Shown: piece by piece, positions 1-9,139 of the stretch
Position numbering within the stretch: the stretch's first letter is position 1
How the letters are laid out: each line of letters opens with the position of its first letter
NCBI GenBank assembly: GCA_035621215.1
Contig: CP141729.1
Span: 2,006,944 to 2,070,943, forward strand
Direction: 5' to 3'
Length of the DNA stretch: 64,000 nucleotides
Origin: Oscillospiraceae bacterium MB08-C2-2
GTDB lineage: Bacteria > Bacillota > Clostridia > Oscillospirales > Ruminococcaceae
Translations under genes and position numbers: made by a program
Notes under the pieces: model-generated
The model's input: the letters and a program-made list of their open reading frames with translations, nothing else
What the model was told of the DNA's origin: nothing
The model's database searches: none

Positions 1-141
1 GAAAATGTGCAAAAAATTGCTGAGGGGGCAAACTGCGGCTTTTGCGTGGGCTGCTTCTCCGGCCGATATCCCATTGAGCCCCCGGAAGAAACCTGCAAAA
101 ATAAATTCGAGCAACCCCTCGGAAAGGCGGTAAAAGCATGA
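1..141 (+). CDS. purF: Amidophosphoribosyltransferase, C-terminal end (partial)
   Basis: The frame is open from base 1 and ends at TGA 139-141, giving 46 residues that end in the Cys-rich tail typical of PurF (GFCVGCFSGRYPIEPPEE). PurF makes 5-phosphoribosylamine from PRPP and glutamine, the first committed step of purine synthesis. The stop overlaps the purM start (ATGA, 4 bases), so translation is probably coupled. Assignment rests on the C-terminal motif and on the following purMNHD genes; the catalytic part lies upstream of the window. Confidence 0.85.
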   Translation, partial: ENVQKIAEGANCGFCVGCFSGRYPIEPPEETCKNKFEQPLGKAVKA

Positions 142-1178
142 GTCAGAACAGCTTTAGTGAAAGCTACAAGGCAGCGGGGGTGGATGTCACCGCCGGGTAT
201 GAGTCGGTTCGGCTGATGAAAAGCCATGTTCAGCGCACCCTGACCAAAGGGGCTTTATCGGATATCGGCGGCTTTGGCGGCCTCTTTGAAATGGATTTAA
301 CCGGCATCTCCAACCCGGTGCTGGTTTCCGGCACCGACGGTGTAGGCACCAAGCTGAAAATCGCTTTCCGCATGGATAAGCATGATACCATCGGCATTGA
401 CTGCGTGGCTATGTGTGTCAACGACATCATCTGTTGTGGGGCAAAGCCGCTGGTCTTCCTTGACTATTTGGCCGTAGGCAAAAACGTTCCCGAGCGGGTG
501 GCTGAAATTGTCTCCGGTGTGGCTGAGGGCTGTGTGCAGGCAGGATGCACCCTTTCCGGCGGGGAAACCGCTGAAATGCCCGGTTTCTATCCTGAAAACG
601 AATACGATCTGGCTGGATTTTCGGTGGGTGTGGTGGATAAAGCCAAAATACTGGATAAGGATTCCATCCGTCCGGGGGATGCTCTGGTGGCTGTGGCCTC
701 CTCGGGGCTTCACTCCAACGGCTTTTCGCTGGTTCGCAAGGTACTGGATATCGAAACCTGCGATCTTTCCGTATACTTCCCCGAACTTGGCACGACCTTG
801 GGCGAAGCCTTGCTGACCCCAACCAAAATTTATGTTAAGCCTGTGCTGGCTTTATTGGAAGAAATCACAGTAAAATCCATCTCCCATGTTACCGGAGGCG
901 GTTTTTATGAAAACCTGCCCCGTGCTCTCCCCGAGGGCATGACCGCTGTTATTGAGGAAAACTCTTGGGAAATCCCCGCTATCTTCCGTCTGATTGAAAA
1001 GGCCGGCGGCATTCCCCGGCGGGATATGCTCAATACATTTAATATGGGTGCCGGGCTTTGCTTAACTGTTCGCCCGGAGGATGCCGACCGTACAGTGGCT
1101 ATTCTCAAGGAGCAGGGTGAGCAGGCTTGGATTATCGGCTCGGTGGCAGAGGGAAGCGAGGGGGTACGGTTTGTCTGA
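138..1178 (+). CDS. purM: Phosphoribosylformylglycinamidine cyclo-ligase (AIR synthetase)
   Basis: 346 residues, the usual PurM length. It closes the imidazole ring of AIR from FGAM using ATP in the cytosol. Visible signatures are SGTDGVGTK near residue 65, GGETAEMPGFY near 140-150, and HVTGGGFYENLPR near 250, in the usual order of the AIRS N- and C-terminal domains. It starts inside the purF stop and ends 8 bases past the purN start, so purF-M-N are tightly packed and probably translationally coupled. Confidence 0.97.
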   Translation: MSQNSFSESYKAAGVDVTAGYESVRLMKSHVQRTLTKGALSDIGGFGGLFEMDLTGISNPVLVSGTDGVGTKLKIAFRMDKHDTIGIDCVAMCVNDIICCGAKPLVFLDYLAVGKNVPERVAEIVSGVAEGCVQAGCTLSGGETAEMPGFYPENEYDLAGFSVGVVDKAKILDKDSIRPGDALVAVASSGLHSNGFSLVRKVLDIETCDLSVYFPELGTTLGEALLTPTKIYVKPVLALLEEITVKSISHVTGGGFYENLPRALPEGMTAVIEENSWEIPAIFRLIEKAGGIPRRDMLNTFNMGAGLCLTVRPEDADRTVAILKEQGEQAWIIGSVAEGSEGVRFV

Positions 1179-1773
1179 GCGTAAGAAAATCGCTGTGCTG
1201 GTCAGCGGCGGCGGCACCAACCTGCAAGCTCTCATTGATGCCCAACAGGCTGGCCAGTTGGGAAACGGCCGCCTTGCCTGCGTGATTTCCTCCCGGGCCG
1301 ATGCCTTTGCGTTGAAAAGAGCCAAAAAGGCGGGCATCGAAGCCCTGACCCTTTCGGCGAAGTTTTTCCCCGGTGAGGCTTATGACCGTGAGCTGGTGCG
1401 TCTGCTCAAAGAGCGGGATATCCAGCTGGTGGTGCTGGCTGGCTTTCTTCGCATTCTGGGTGAACAATTGATTGCCGCTTTTTCCGGGCGTATTGTTAAT
1501 GTGCATCCCTCCCTGATTCCTGCCTTCTGCGGCGCTGGATTTTATGGGCTGCGGGTTCACGAAGCAGCATTGGAGCGTGGGGTTAAAATAACTGGGGCTA
1601 CCGTGCATCTGGTCAACGGCGTGGTGGATGGCGGCCCTATCCTGCTGCAAAAGGCGGTGGAGGTTGTGGAAGGGGATACCCCCGAAACCCTCCAGCGCCG
1701 GGTCATGGAGCAGGCGGAATGGGAGCTTTTGCCCCGGGCGGTGGCTCTTTTGTGCACCGATGAAATCAGATAA
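1171..1773 (+). CDS. purN: Phosphoribosylglycinamide formyltransferase (GART)
   Basis: PurN transfers a formyl group from 10-formyl-THF to GAR. I place the start at TTG 1171, giving 200 residues beginning (M)[18 protein letters not shown], because the family begins at this glycine-rich segment and a G-rich ribosome site lies just upstream; an in-frame ATG at 1081 would add 30 unrelated residues from inside purM. Catalytic Asn and His are in [10 protein letters not shown] and the catalytic Asp is in VDGGPILLQ. It overlaps the purM end by 8 bases. Confidence 0.95.
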   Translation: MSERKKIAVLVSGGGTNLQALIDAQQAGQLGNGRLACVISSRADAFALKRAKKAGIEALTLSAKFFPGEAYDRELVRLLKERDIQLVVLAGFLRILGEQLIAAFSGRIVNVHPSLIPAFCGAGFYGLRVHEAALERGVKITGATVHLVNGVVDGGPILLQKAVEVVEGDTPETLQRRVMEQAEWELLPRAVALLCTDEIR

Positions 1774-1807
1774 CACAGACAGCAACTCTTTGACGGAGGT
1801 AATAATG

Positions 1808-3352
1808 ATGAAAAAGCGTGCACTTCTCAGTGTTTCAGATAAAACCGGGGTGGTTGAATTTGCCCGGGAGTTGGAAGCCTTGGGCTTTGAGCTGCTTTCC
1901 ACCGGAGGCACCGCCTCGGCACTCGAAAAAGCAGGAATCGCCGTTACCCAGGTTTCAGAAATCACCGGTTTCCCCGAATGTCTGGATGGCCGGGTGAAAA
2001 CCCTGCACCCCATGGTTCATGCGGGAATTCTGGCCATGCGTGAAAACCCCACCCATATGGAGCAGCTTAAAGAGCTGGGCGTGGAGCCCATCGATTTGGT
2101 GGTTATCAATCTGTATCCCTTTAAGGCAACCATCCGCAAAGAAGGCTGCACCCTTGAGGAGGCCGTGGAAAACATCGACATCGGCGGCCCCACTATGCTG
2201 CGGGCAGCCGCTAAAAACTGGCAGGATGTAGCGGTTCTGGTTGACCCGGTGGATTATGCCCCCATTTTGGAGGCGCTGAAAAACGGCCGCATCACCCGGG
2301 AGCAGAAGTTTGCCCTTTCTGCCAAGGTCTTTGCCCATACCGCCGCCTACGATGCCCTCATTGCCGATTATCTTGGACGCAAGGCAGGCCTTGAAACCTT
2401 TGCCCCCGATCTCACTCTAACCTATGAGCGGGTGCAGACCATGCGCTACGGCGAAAATCCCCACCAACAAGCCGCTTTTTACCGGGAGATTTCCAGCCGG
2501 GATAATGTTCTTTCAGCCGCCAAGCAGCTGGGCGGCAAGGAGCTAAGCTACAACAACATCAACGATGCCAACGGTGCGCTGGATGTGCTTAAGGAGTTCG
2601 GCGAAACCCAGCCCTGCGCTGTAGCGGTCAAGCATGCCAACCCCTGTGGTGTAGGCGTGGGCGAAACGCTGGCTGAGGCCTTCCAGAATGCGTATGATGC
2701 CGACCCTGTCTCGATCTTTGGCGGCATCGTGGCTCTGAACCGTCCAGTGGATGGGCTGACAGCAGAAAAGCTCCACGGTATTTTTCTGGAAATTATCCTT
2801 GCGCCTGCCTATACCCCGGAAGCACTGGAAATTCTGCTGAAAAAGAAGAACCTGCGTGTTCTGGAGCTGCCCGGTCTGGCCAAAGCCAACGACAGCACCA
2901 TGCTGGATATGAAAAAGGTGGCTGGCGGCCTGCTGGTTCAGCAGCTGGATACCTGCCTGCTGGAAGGCGAGCTAAAAACAGTCACCAAACGCACCCCCAC
3001 CGCTTTGGAGCTGGAACAGCTGCTCTTTGCGTGGAAGGTGGTCAAGCATGTGAAATCCAACGGAATCGCTCTGGCTAAGGGCAATCGCACCACCGGCATA
3101 GGCCCGGGGCAAACCAACCGCATCACCGCTTTGGAGCTGGCGATCCGCTATGCCGGAGAAAATGCAACCGGCTCCGTGATGGCATCCGATGCCTTCTTCC
3201 CCTTTGCCGATTGTGTAGAAGCGGCAGCTAAAGCAGGGATCACCGCCATTATTCAGCCCGGCGGATCGGTGCGGGATGAGGAAAGCATCAAAGCCTGTGA
3301 CGAGGCCGGTATCGCCATGGTCTTTACTGGGATGCGTCACTTTAAACACTAA
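1808..3352 (+). CDS. purH: Bifunctional AICAR formyltransferase / IMP cyclohydrolase
   Basis: 514 residues, standard PurH length; it carries out the last two steps to IMP. The N-terminal MGS-like cyclohydrolase domain ([18 protein letters not shown]) occupies about residues 1-200 and the AICARFT domain the rest, with the KHANPCG motif, YGENPHQ and the conserved tail [12 protein letters not shown]...GMRHFKH. GGAGG at 1795-1799 is 8 bases from ATG 1808 and only 5 from ATG 1805, so 1808 is preferred; the choice changes one residue. Confidence 0.97.
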   Translation: MKKRALLSVSDKTGVVEFARELEALGFELLSTGGTASALEKAGIAVTQVSEITGFPECLDGRVKTLHPMVHAGILAMRENPTHMEQLKELGVEPIDLVVINLYPFKATIRKEGCTLEEAVENIDIGGPTMLRAAAKNWQDVAVLVDPVDYAPILEALKNGRITREQKFALSAKVFAHTAAYDALIADYLGRKAGLETFAPDLTLTYERVQTMRYGENPHQQAAFYREISSRDNVLSAAKQLGGKELSYNNINDANGALDVLKEFGETQPCAVAVKHANPCGVGVGETLAEAFQNAYDADPVSIFGGIVALNRPVDGLTAEKLHGIFLEIILAPAYTPEALEILLKKKNLRVLELPGLAKANDSTMLDMKKVAGGLLVQQLDTCLLEGELKTVTKRTPTALELEQLLFAWKVVKHVKSNGIALAKGNRTTGIGPGQTNRITALELAIRYAGENATGSVMASDAFFPFADCVEAAAKAGITAIIQPGGSVRDEESIKACDEAGIAMVFTGMRHFKH

Positions 3353-3381
3353 CCACAGTTTGCAACGAAACGCTGGAAAGG

Positions 3382-3418
3382 TTATGCTGTTCCCCGCCTA
3401 AGGCGGGGAACAGCATAA
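3382..3418. repeat. Perfect 17-bp hairpin between purH and purD
   Basis: Two 17-base arms (3382-3398 and 3402-3418) are exact reverse complements around a 3-base TAA loop. There is no T-run on either side on the + strand, so it is not a standard Rho-independent terminator. It could modulate purD expression or protect the upstream mRNA, or be one more copy-specific palindrome of the kind seen all over this window. Confidence 0.8.
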
Positions 3419-3473
3419 AAAGACTATACTCTAATACAATACTTTCCAGCTTAAATAGGGAGGATACAGCAGC

Positions 3474-4751
3474 ATGAAGGTTTTGGTAGTGGGCAGCGGC
3501 GGCCGAGAGCACGCCATCATCCATAAGCTGGCCCAAAGCAACCCGGCCCCCCAGCTTTTCTGTGCACCGGGCAACGGCGGCATCGGGGCACAGGCCCAGT
3601 GTGTACCCATCAAGGTCACGGATTTGGAGGCCATGACCGCTTTCGCCCTAGAGCAAAGCATTGATTTTGTGGTGGTGGCCCCTGATGATCCTCTGGCGCT
3701 GGGCATGGTGGATGCGCTGGAAAAGGCGGGCATCCCTGCCTTTGGCCCCACGGCACTGGCGGCACAAATTGAAGCCAGCAAGGTTTTTTCCAAGAACCTG
3801 ATGCGCAAATACAGCATCCCCACAGCGGATTTTGCTGTTTTTGACCAACCCGAGCAGGCCGGTGATTACATCCGCAGCCAAAACAGCTTCCCCACTGTTA
3901 TCAAGGCGGATGGCCTTGCCTTGGGTAAGGGTGTTATCATCGCTCAGAATCTGGAGGAGGCACTGGAAGGCATCAAGTCCATCATGGAGGATAAGGTGTT
4001 CGGCGAAAGCGGAAGCCGGGTGGTGGTGGAAGAATTCATCACCGGCCCCGAGGTTTCAGTGCTGGCCTTCACTGATGGAAAAACGGTGCTCCCCATGATT
4101 TCCTCCATGGATCACAAGCGGGCACTGGATGGCGACAAGGGCCTTAACACCGGCGGCATGGGTGTCATTGCGCCCAACCCGCACTATACCCCCGATATCG
4201 CCGCCCAGTGTATGGAAACGATTTTTCTCCCCACCATCCGAGCCATGGCCGCAGAAGGACGCCCCTTTAAAGGGTGCCTATATTTCGGTCTGATGCTGAC
4301 CCCCAAAGGCTCCCGTGTGATTGAATACAACTGCCGCTTTGGCGACCCAGAGGCACAGGCTGTGCTTTCTCTGCTGGAAACCGACCTGCTGGATATTCTC
4401 ATGGCGGTGCGGGAAGAACGCCTGGCCGACATGGAAATTAAGTGGAAGCCGGGCGCCAGCGCTTGCGTGATTATGGCCAGCGGCGGCTACCCCGGCCGCT
4501 ATCAAACCGGCTGTGCCATTGAAGGCCTAAATACCGCAGGCCAGCTGGAGTCGCAGGCGGATACCACCGTTTATCACGCCGGTACCCGCTTGGAAAACGG
4601 CCAATATCTGACCGCCGGAGGCCGGGTGCTGGGGGTTACCGCCACTGCCCCGAGCCTGCCCGCAGCTTTAGAAAAGGCCTATGCCGGTGTGGAGTGCATA
4701 CACTTTGCGGATGCTCACTTCCGCCGGGATATTGGCGGCCACAGCCACTAA
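3474..4751 (+). CDS. purD: Phosphoribosylamine-glycine ligase (GAR synthetase)
   Basis: 425 residues, usual PurD length. It joins glycine to phosphoribosylamine with ATP. Visible are the N-terminal GSGGREHAI loop, the ATP-grasp region (KADGLALGKGVI, then GPEVSVLAF and DKGLNTGGMGVIAP) and the C-terminal FGDPEAQ segment. It lies 121 bases downstream of purH beyond a strong hairpin, on the same strand, so it is probably part of the pur operon but may be expressed at a different level. Confidence 0.97.
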   Translation: MKVLVVGSGGREHAIIHKLAQSNPAPQLFCAPGNGGIGAQAQCVPIKVTDLEAMTAFALEQSIDFVVVAPDDPLALGMVDALEKAGIPAFGPTALAAQIEASKVFSKNLMRKYSIPTADFAVFDQPEQAGDYIRSQNSFPTVIKADGLALGKGVIIAQNLEEALEGIKSIMEDKVFGESGSRVVVEEFITGPEVSVLAFTDGKTVLPMISSMDHKRALDGDKGLNTGGMGVIAPNPHYTPDIAAQCMETIFLPTIRAMAAEGRPFKGCLYFGLMLTPKGSRVIEYNCRFGDPEAQAVLSLLETDLLDILMAVREERLADMEIKWKPGASACVIMASGGYPGRYQTGCAIEGLNTAGQLESQADTTVYHAGTRLENGQYLTAGGRVLGVTATAPSLPAALEKAYAGVECIHFADAHFRRDIGGHSH

Positions 4752-5011
4752 AGCATTGCACTCCTCTCATTTGCATATGAATATGAAGCCGGTTAGACCG
4801 CCTTTGGTGGTTAGAGGCTGATTGCCTCTGTTGAAAACCACGCGACGATTTTGAACCTATACAACTGTAGCAGCCAAACTTGAAAACGATGGCTTCGTTT
4901 TCAAGTTTGGCTGCTATATAAGCGGGCTTTTCGGCTTTCCGACACCGAGTAACACCGAATCCTTCTTCCTGCTCGGTGCCAATTCCTTTTGGAAATAACG
5001 TTCGCAGGCAT
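4752..5011. other. Intergenic region with hairpins, no gene seen
   Basis: No credible coding frame. It holds a small hairpin (arms 4813-4818 and 4824-4829) and a perfect 22-bp hairpin (arms 4868-4889 and 4895-4916, 5-base loop). Neither is followed by a clear T-run, although the first could contribute to termination after purD. Confidence 0.7.
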
Positions 5012-5056
5012 AAAAGCGCCCGGACATTACCTCTAAGGTAAAGTCCGGGCGCTTTT
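5012..5056 (-). terminator. Bidirectional Rho-independent terminator
   Basis: Arms 5012-5025 and 5043-5056 pair perfectly (AAAAGCGCCCGGAC and its complement), with an inner TACC/GGTA pair. On the minus strand the T-rich arm follows the stem directly after the isomerase gene ending at 5085. It can also stop + transcription from purD. Confidence 0.85.
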
Positions 5057-5084
5057 CTAAATATTTGTGCTCACAAAGCCGAAT

Positions 5085-5723
5085 TTACAGGGTTTTCAGC
5101 TTAGCGTAGTAGGCAATGGTGGTGGGGTTCTTAGGATCAGCGTTCTGATCCATCAGCTCTTTCACACCGGGGAAGGTGAAGCAATGCTTAACAACATCCT
5201 GATTCATGGTATCAAAGATAGCGGGCATATCCAGGTGATTATCTTTGGAAACCTGAGTCAGCATATTGCGGAATTTCTCCTGAGGAGCTTTGCGCTCGGG
5301 GGGATAGCCTCCACCAAACTCAACAGAAAGAAGTTCATCAAAAATCATGCGGAGGTTCACATCGCCGCCCCATCCGAAGCCCTTGTTCAGAGCCAAGGAA
5401 ATGCAGTTACCAGCATTGATCTGGGGGAAGATATAAGCATCAGCAGGATCCAAAATCATGCCGCAGAACACACCGGGATACATGCAGGCAGAGTTAAAAT
5501 AGCCCTGACCGGTGCCGCAGCCGCTGACAATGAAATCCACTGCTCCGGAATTGAGCAGAAGTGCTGTCAAAAGACCGTTATCAATGTAGTTGAGTTCGGG
5601 CTCTCCCTCGATATCTTTCATGCCGAGATTGTGAATCTCATGGCCGGGTCTGCCTTCCAGTGCCTTGACAACAAACTGGTTTTTTGCCTTGGTGCTCATT
5701 TCGGTCAGTATTGCTATTCTCAT
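5085..5723 (-). CDS. RpiB/LacA/LacB-family sugar-phosphate isomerase
   Basis: 212 residues. The family interconverts ketose and aldose phosphates (ribose-5-P/ribulose-5-P or galactose-6-P/tagatose-6-P). The N-terminal half has the family layout: strand-forming MRIAILTE, then IVSGCGTGQGYFNSA around residue 65-80, which matches the substrate loop GTGxGxxxxAN, and a basic/aromatic C-terminal half. It is longer than typical RpiB (about 150), so the substrate is uncertain. Well-spaced GGAGG precedes the ATG. It appears monocistronic. Confidence 0.8.
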   Translation of the reverse strand: MRIAILTEMSTKAKNQFVVKALEGRPGHEIHNLGMKDIEGEPELNYIDNGLLTALLLNSGAVDFIVSGCGTGQGYFNSACMYPGVFCGMILDPADAYIFPQINAGNCISLALNKGFGWGGDVNLRMIFDELLSVEFGGGYPPERKAPQEKFRNMLTQVSKDNHLDMPAIFDTMNQDVVKHCFTFPGVKELMDQNADPKNPTTIAYYAKLKTL

Positions 5724-5928
5724 GGCTTAATTCCTCCTTGGTGATTGTGGCACCGCCAAATCGGCGCCGCCGGGGATTTTTTTCTCCCTTTAATTTTCTC
5801 ACTGTTTGTCCCTAAAGTCAAGGCTAAAACATTCCCTTCGCCACCAAAGATCGGTTTTTAATATAAAATTCCCCAATCCATTTTCTAATAAAAACCTACA
5901 TCGAGCCTGCTCCAGGGCTTCTTTCATA

Positions 5929-6090
5929 TCAGGGCGCCTCTATATACATATCCTCTGTTTTTTTCTGTATATTTTGCAGCATCACTCTTGTGGCCTCAAT
6001 TTCTGTCACATATCTGCCAATTTTATTCAGTTCCATAAGAGCATCCGTGATCCCATTAAACAAAATACAATAAGCTTTTTTATAATCCAT
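5929..6090 (-). CDS. Small conserved-looking protein, divergent from XRE regulator
   Basis: A 53-residue frame (MDYKKAYCILFNGITDAL...) begins at ATG 6090 behind AAGGGGTAAAG and ends at TGA 5929-5931. It is clearly related to the 47-residue product at 10627-10770: both have DYxxxYxxLFNxxTDxxxxL near the N-terminus and QxKxExxYI further on. That similarity, the ribosome site and the shared context support it as a real gene. Function is unknown; it looks like a short, acidic helical protein. It is transcribed away from the XRE gene at 6187 across a palindrome. Confidence 0.75.
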   Translation of the reverse strand: MDYKKAYCILFNGITDALMELNKIGRYVTEIEATRVMLQNIQKKTEDMYIEAP

Positions 6091-6110
6091 CTCTTTACCC
6101 CTTTCTTGTA

Positions 6111-6132
6111 TTATGATTAATATTAATCATAA
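6111..6132. promoter_or_regulatory. 22-bp perfect palindrome, likely operator
   Basis: Bases 6111-6132 form a perfect palindrome (half-site TTATGATTAAT) between the divergent small gene (start 6090) and the XRE gene (start 6187). Position and symmetry fit a dimeric HTH repressor controlling both promoters. A related TGATCAT sequence lies at 6139-6147. Confidence 0.65.
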
Positions 6133-6186
6133 CGTACTATGATCATTATAAGACATAATGAAGAAAAGTAAAGGAGGAAAATCCCC

Positions 6187-6396
6187 ATGATCTCATACGC
6201 ACCGCTGTGGAAAACCATGAAAGCCAAAGGCGCAACCACCTATACTCTGCGCAACAAACGGAAGGATGAGTGCATCAATGGCTCCACCATTCTACGGCTG
6301 AAAAAAAATCAATCCGTCTCCACCAACACCCTGAATTCCCTGTGCAAAATTCTTGGCTGCACTCTGGCCGATGTGGTGGAATATATCCCGGATTAA
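6187..6396 (+). CDS. Short XRE-family (YozG-like) HTH regulator
   Basis: 69 residues, a single Cro/C1-type HTH: ISYAPLWKTM, then TILRLKKNQSVSTNTLNSLCKILGC and the typical end DVVEYIPD. AAGGAGG precedes the ATG. It is probably a DNA-binding autoregulator that acts on the palindrome at 6111-6132 and on the divergent small gene. No effector domain is present. Confidence 0.88.
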   Translation: MISYAPLWKTMKAKGATTYTLRNKRKDECINGSTILRLKKNQSVSTNTLNSLCKILGCTLADVVEYIPD

Positions 6397-6645
6397 GACC
6401 ACTCAAATATGCCCGGACCTCAATTCATCTCAAGGATGTTTTGAAGCCCAGGCATTGTTTGGGACCCTATGAGACAGCAGCGGCCTGCCTTTGGGAGCAA
6501 CCCCGGCAGGGCTGTTCCCAAATCAAAAACTTTTTGCAAAGCCTCTGGCAGGCATATATAATCGCAGGGCAAGAGCACCCGGCGCGGCTGGAGCTTAAGC
6601 GTTTCGAAATCGATCCGTCTGAGTCAGAATTACGGAACAATCAAT
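6397..6645. other. Intergenic, no convincing gene
   Basis: No frame has both a ribosome site and recognisable sequence. An imperfect G/U-tolerant hairpin lies at about 6494-6520 (GGGAGCAACCC ... GGGCTGTTCCC). It could end transcription of either the XRE gene (+) or the glycosyltransferase gene (-). Confidence 0.5.
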
Positions 6646-7749
6646 TTATTCTTTTGAGCTACTGTCTTTTTTGCTGGATTCACTGGGAGGATTAAAGTAA
6701 TTTTCGTTAAACAAAACGGCCGGATCGTTTGGGCGCAGCGCCTTGGCGGCCTCATGATGCAGCAGAGCTTTTTCACGATTGCCGATTCGATCGTAGCAGA
6801 CACACAGCTGCATGTGGGGAATGTAGCCCCGATAATCTTCACGCACAAAGCCCCAGTTTACTCCGGGCTTAAGTTGGAGTGCCGTTTCATACCAGAAGAT
6901 GGCTTTTTCCAACCGGTTGCTTTTCATATAAAGGCTCCCCAGCCGGCAGCAGATTTCCGGCCTGGGCAGGTCATAGGTAAAGCTTTTGTATAAGGCCTCC
7001 TGGGCCTTATCCGACTCATTTAATGCTGCGTAACAATCAAACATATCGCCGCAGGCATTGATTTTATCTTCAACCCAGCCGTCTTTGCGATCCAAGAACA
7101 TTTGGTAGCGGCTGACAGCGGCCCGGTGCCGCTTGTGAGTCATCAGCTCACGAGCATAGTAATAACAGCCCCGGGTGGAAAGCTCTTCTCCTTTGGCCAG
7201 TATCGATTCATAGATGTGCAGGTTCCGGTCGGAGTGGATTCGGTTTTTATGCCCGTGAATAATAGCAATATCCAAGGTTTTGATATTGCCCCCTACGGCC
7301 AGATGCTCATGCACCGGCTCCTTCCACTGGAAGTTCTGGCTGCGCTTGGCAAGCCGCTCCCGGTAATAATGGAAGGTTGGCTTTCCCTGCTTATCAAAGG
7401 CAATATTATAAAGAAACATCACCGCATCCACATCGGGAGAAAGGGTTTCCTTCAGCTCGAGGATTTTGGCAATGTTTTCTTCATCCACAATGTCATCGGC
7501 ATCCAGCCACATGATATAATCCTGAGTTGCAAGGGAAAATGCATAGTTCCGGGCAAGAGAAAAATCATCCTGCCACTCAAAATCATAAATACGATCGGTA
7601 TATTTGGCCGCAACTTCTTTGGTCGCATCGGTGGAGCCTGTATCCACAATCACAACTTCATCCGCAAAGCGGGAAGCCCCATCCAGACAGCGGGCTAGAA
7701 CCTCTTCCTCATTTTTAACAATCATGCAAAGACTGATGGTAATTGCCAT
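6646..7749 (-). CDS. Family 2 glycosyltransferase with TPR-like C-terminal half
   Basis: 367 residues from ATG 7749, chosen because GGAGG sits 7 bases upstream and the GT-A fold begins directly (MAITISLCMIVKNEEE); an in-frame upstream ATG adds only eight residues. Residues 1-110 are a GT2 domain with DTGSTD at 36-41 and the metal-binding DADD at 83-86. The rest is helical with tetratricopeptide-like repeats (about 190-330). Such proteins usually modify cell-surface or spore glycans; the acceptor is not evident. No signal peptide. Confidence 0.88.
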   Translation of the reverse strand: MAITISLCMIVKNEEEVLARCLDGASRFADEVVIVDTGSTDATKEVAAKYTDRIYDFEWQDDFSLARNYAFSLATQDYIMWLDADDIVDEENIAKILELKETLSPDVDAVMFLYNIAFDKQGKPTFHYYRERLAKRSQNFQWKEPVHEHLAVGGNIKTLDIAIIHGHKNRIHSDRNLHIYESILAKGEELSTRGCYYYARELMTHKRHRAAVSRYQMFLDRKDGWVEDKINACGDMFDCYAALNESDKAQEALYKSFTYDLPRPEICCRLGSLYMKSNRLEKAIFWYETALQLKPGVNWGFVREDYRGYIPHMQLCVCYDRIGNREKALLHHEAAKALRPNDPAVLFNENYFNPPSESSKKDSSSKE

Positions 7750-7834
7750 TAAAACGCCTCCTATTTGCAGCAAAGCTCATTGTTCAGTGTATGCTTCCTC
7801 CCATCAGTTGGTGAATCTCCCAACACCAAAAAAG

Positions 7835-7881
7835 AACCCGGACAAGGAAAACGTTTGAAATCTCGTTTCCCTGCCCGGGTT
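7835..7881 (-). terminator. Rho-independent terminator after the SpoIID-like gene
   Basis: On the minus strand AACCCGGGCAGGGAAACG pairs with the downstream CGTTTTCCTTGTCCGGGTT arm, followed by a T-rich run (TTCTTTTTT). It lies right after the stop at 7893. Confidence 0.8.
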
Positions 7882-7892
7882 TTGGCTAATTT

Positions 7893-8987
7893 TTATTCAA
7901 TTCGCATCAGCACTGTATCGGCATAATAATGCTCAAGGATTTTATCAAAGGTATAGCCCTGCCGAGCCAGAAAATCCGCACCATATTGAGAAAGCCCCAC
8001 CCCATGGCCGTAGCCGTAAACATCAAAGGTAAAGGTTCCATCCGCATAGGTAATATCTATGTTGTGGGAGCGCAGGTCAAAGGCTGTTCGCAAATCCTTG
8101 CCGTGGTATTGCTCACCTCCAATGGTCACCGCCGTGACATAACCGGAATCGCTCCGCTCAATGTCGGAAAACCACTCCTGCGGGTCGGCTTTGGGGTCAA
8201 AGCCGGCAAAACCGGCGGATAGCACCTCGGCCGTTTTTGCCTTGGAAAGCTTTTTCTCGGTGTGGTAATCGGGGGCATAATAATCCCCTTCGCTTTCCAC
8301 CTGAACCAGATAGGGCGCTCCGTTGACCCAGACATTTTCAGCCGATTCTGTCAGCCCGGCAGACATGGCGTGATAAGCCGCCACAATGGGCTCTCCATCG
8401 TATTCCAGCACATAGGAAACCACCGAATCCGCGGCCTCGCAGACCTTCTTCCAATAAACATCAAAGCCATCGCCATAAAATTCCTTGGCCTGGGCCTCGG
8501 TGATATAAATCTTTCGGTTGATGGGGTCTGCGGCAAAATCCGCTCCCATAAGAGCCGGGTCGGGGTTTTTCTGCTGGGTCAGGCGCTGGTTCAGGGCAAA
8601 GGTATGGGCCGCCACCGCCTGTGCTTTCAGTGCCTCTGTATGAAAAAGGGCGGGCATTTCTGCCGCCACGGCTCCTCTTACATAATCCCGGAGAGAAACC
8701 TCCTCCACCGCACCGGTGGTCTGGTTGAGGATGCGAAAAGTCTCGGCCGAAGCGGCTGTGCTTTTTTTCGGTTCCTCTTTTTCCGGCTGGGATTGCTCCG
8801 GCAGCTCTTTAGAAGAGCTCTCGGAGGATGAGGCAGGCAGAACCGCATCCACCTGAGCGGCTGCCCCGGGGGTATGAACCGGGATTTTTTCTTTGGCAGG
8901 CGTGGCCACCCTAAAATTGAGGGCAATCATGGGAACAATTAGCAGCATCAACGCAAAAATTGCAATAAATGTCATCGCAGCCTTCAT
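7893..8987 (-). CDS. spoIID: SpoIID/LytB-domain sporulation protein
   Basis: 364 residues from ATG 8987 behind GAGGAGG. SpoIID is a membrane-anchored lytic transglycosylase that, with SpoIIM and SpoIIP, remodels peptidoglycan during engulfment. One membrane segment (about residues 5-25) is followed by a Ser/Glu/Pro-rich linker to about residue 85 and then the SpoIID domain: LRDYVRGAVAAEMP, EALKAQAVAAHTFAL and the GYGHGVGLSQYGA signature near the end. Single gene with its own terminator; no spoIIIA-like neighbours here. LytB-type paralogues cannot be fully excluded. Confidence 0.88.
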   Translation of the reverse strand: MKAAMTFIAIFALMLLIVPMIALNFRVATPAKEKIPVHTPGAAAQVDAVLPASSSESSSKELPEQSQPEKEEPKKSTAASAETFRILNQTTGAVEEVSLRDYVRGAVAAEMPALFHTEALKAQAVAAHTFALNQRLTQQKNPDPALMGADFAADPINRKIYITEAQAKEFYGDGFDVYWKKVCEAADSVVSYVLEYDGEPIVAAYHAMSAGLTESAENVWVNGAPYLVQVESEGDYYAPDYHTEKKLSKAKTAEVLSAGFAGFDPKADPQEWFSDIERSDSGYVTAVTIGGEQYHGKDLRTAFDLRSHNIDITYADGTFTFDVYGYGHGVGLSQYGADFLARQGYTFDKILEHYYADTVLMRIE

Positions 8988-9046
8988 AATGAACCTCCTC
9001 GTCTTTTTGCACAAAAAACCGCAAATCCGCATTTTAACTATTGTTG

Positions 9047-9075
9047 TTGACTATGCCTCTTTAATAAGCTATAAT
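9047..9075 (+). promoter_or_regulatory. Sigma-A-type promoter of the citrate synthase gene
   Basis: TTGACT at 9047-9052 and TATAAT at 9070-9075, 17 bases apart, 65 bases before the start codon. Confidence 0.85.
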
Positions 9076-9139
9076 ATCTGATATTGATATTTGCATGATT
9101 TCATCTGTCAGACCCCTTAAATGATGAGGAGGCAACACC

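Noticed and set aside
6270-6695. 141-codon frame overlapping the YozG-like gene
   Set aside because: Begins inside the XRE gene in another frame, no ribosome site, and runs into the convergent glycosyltransferase gene end.
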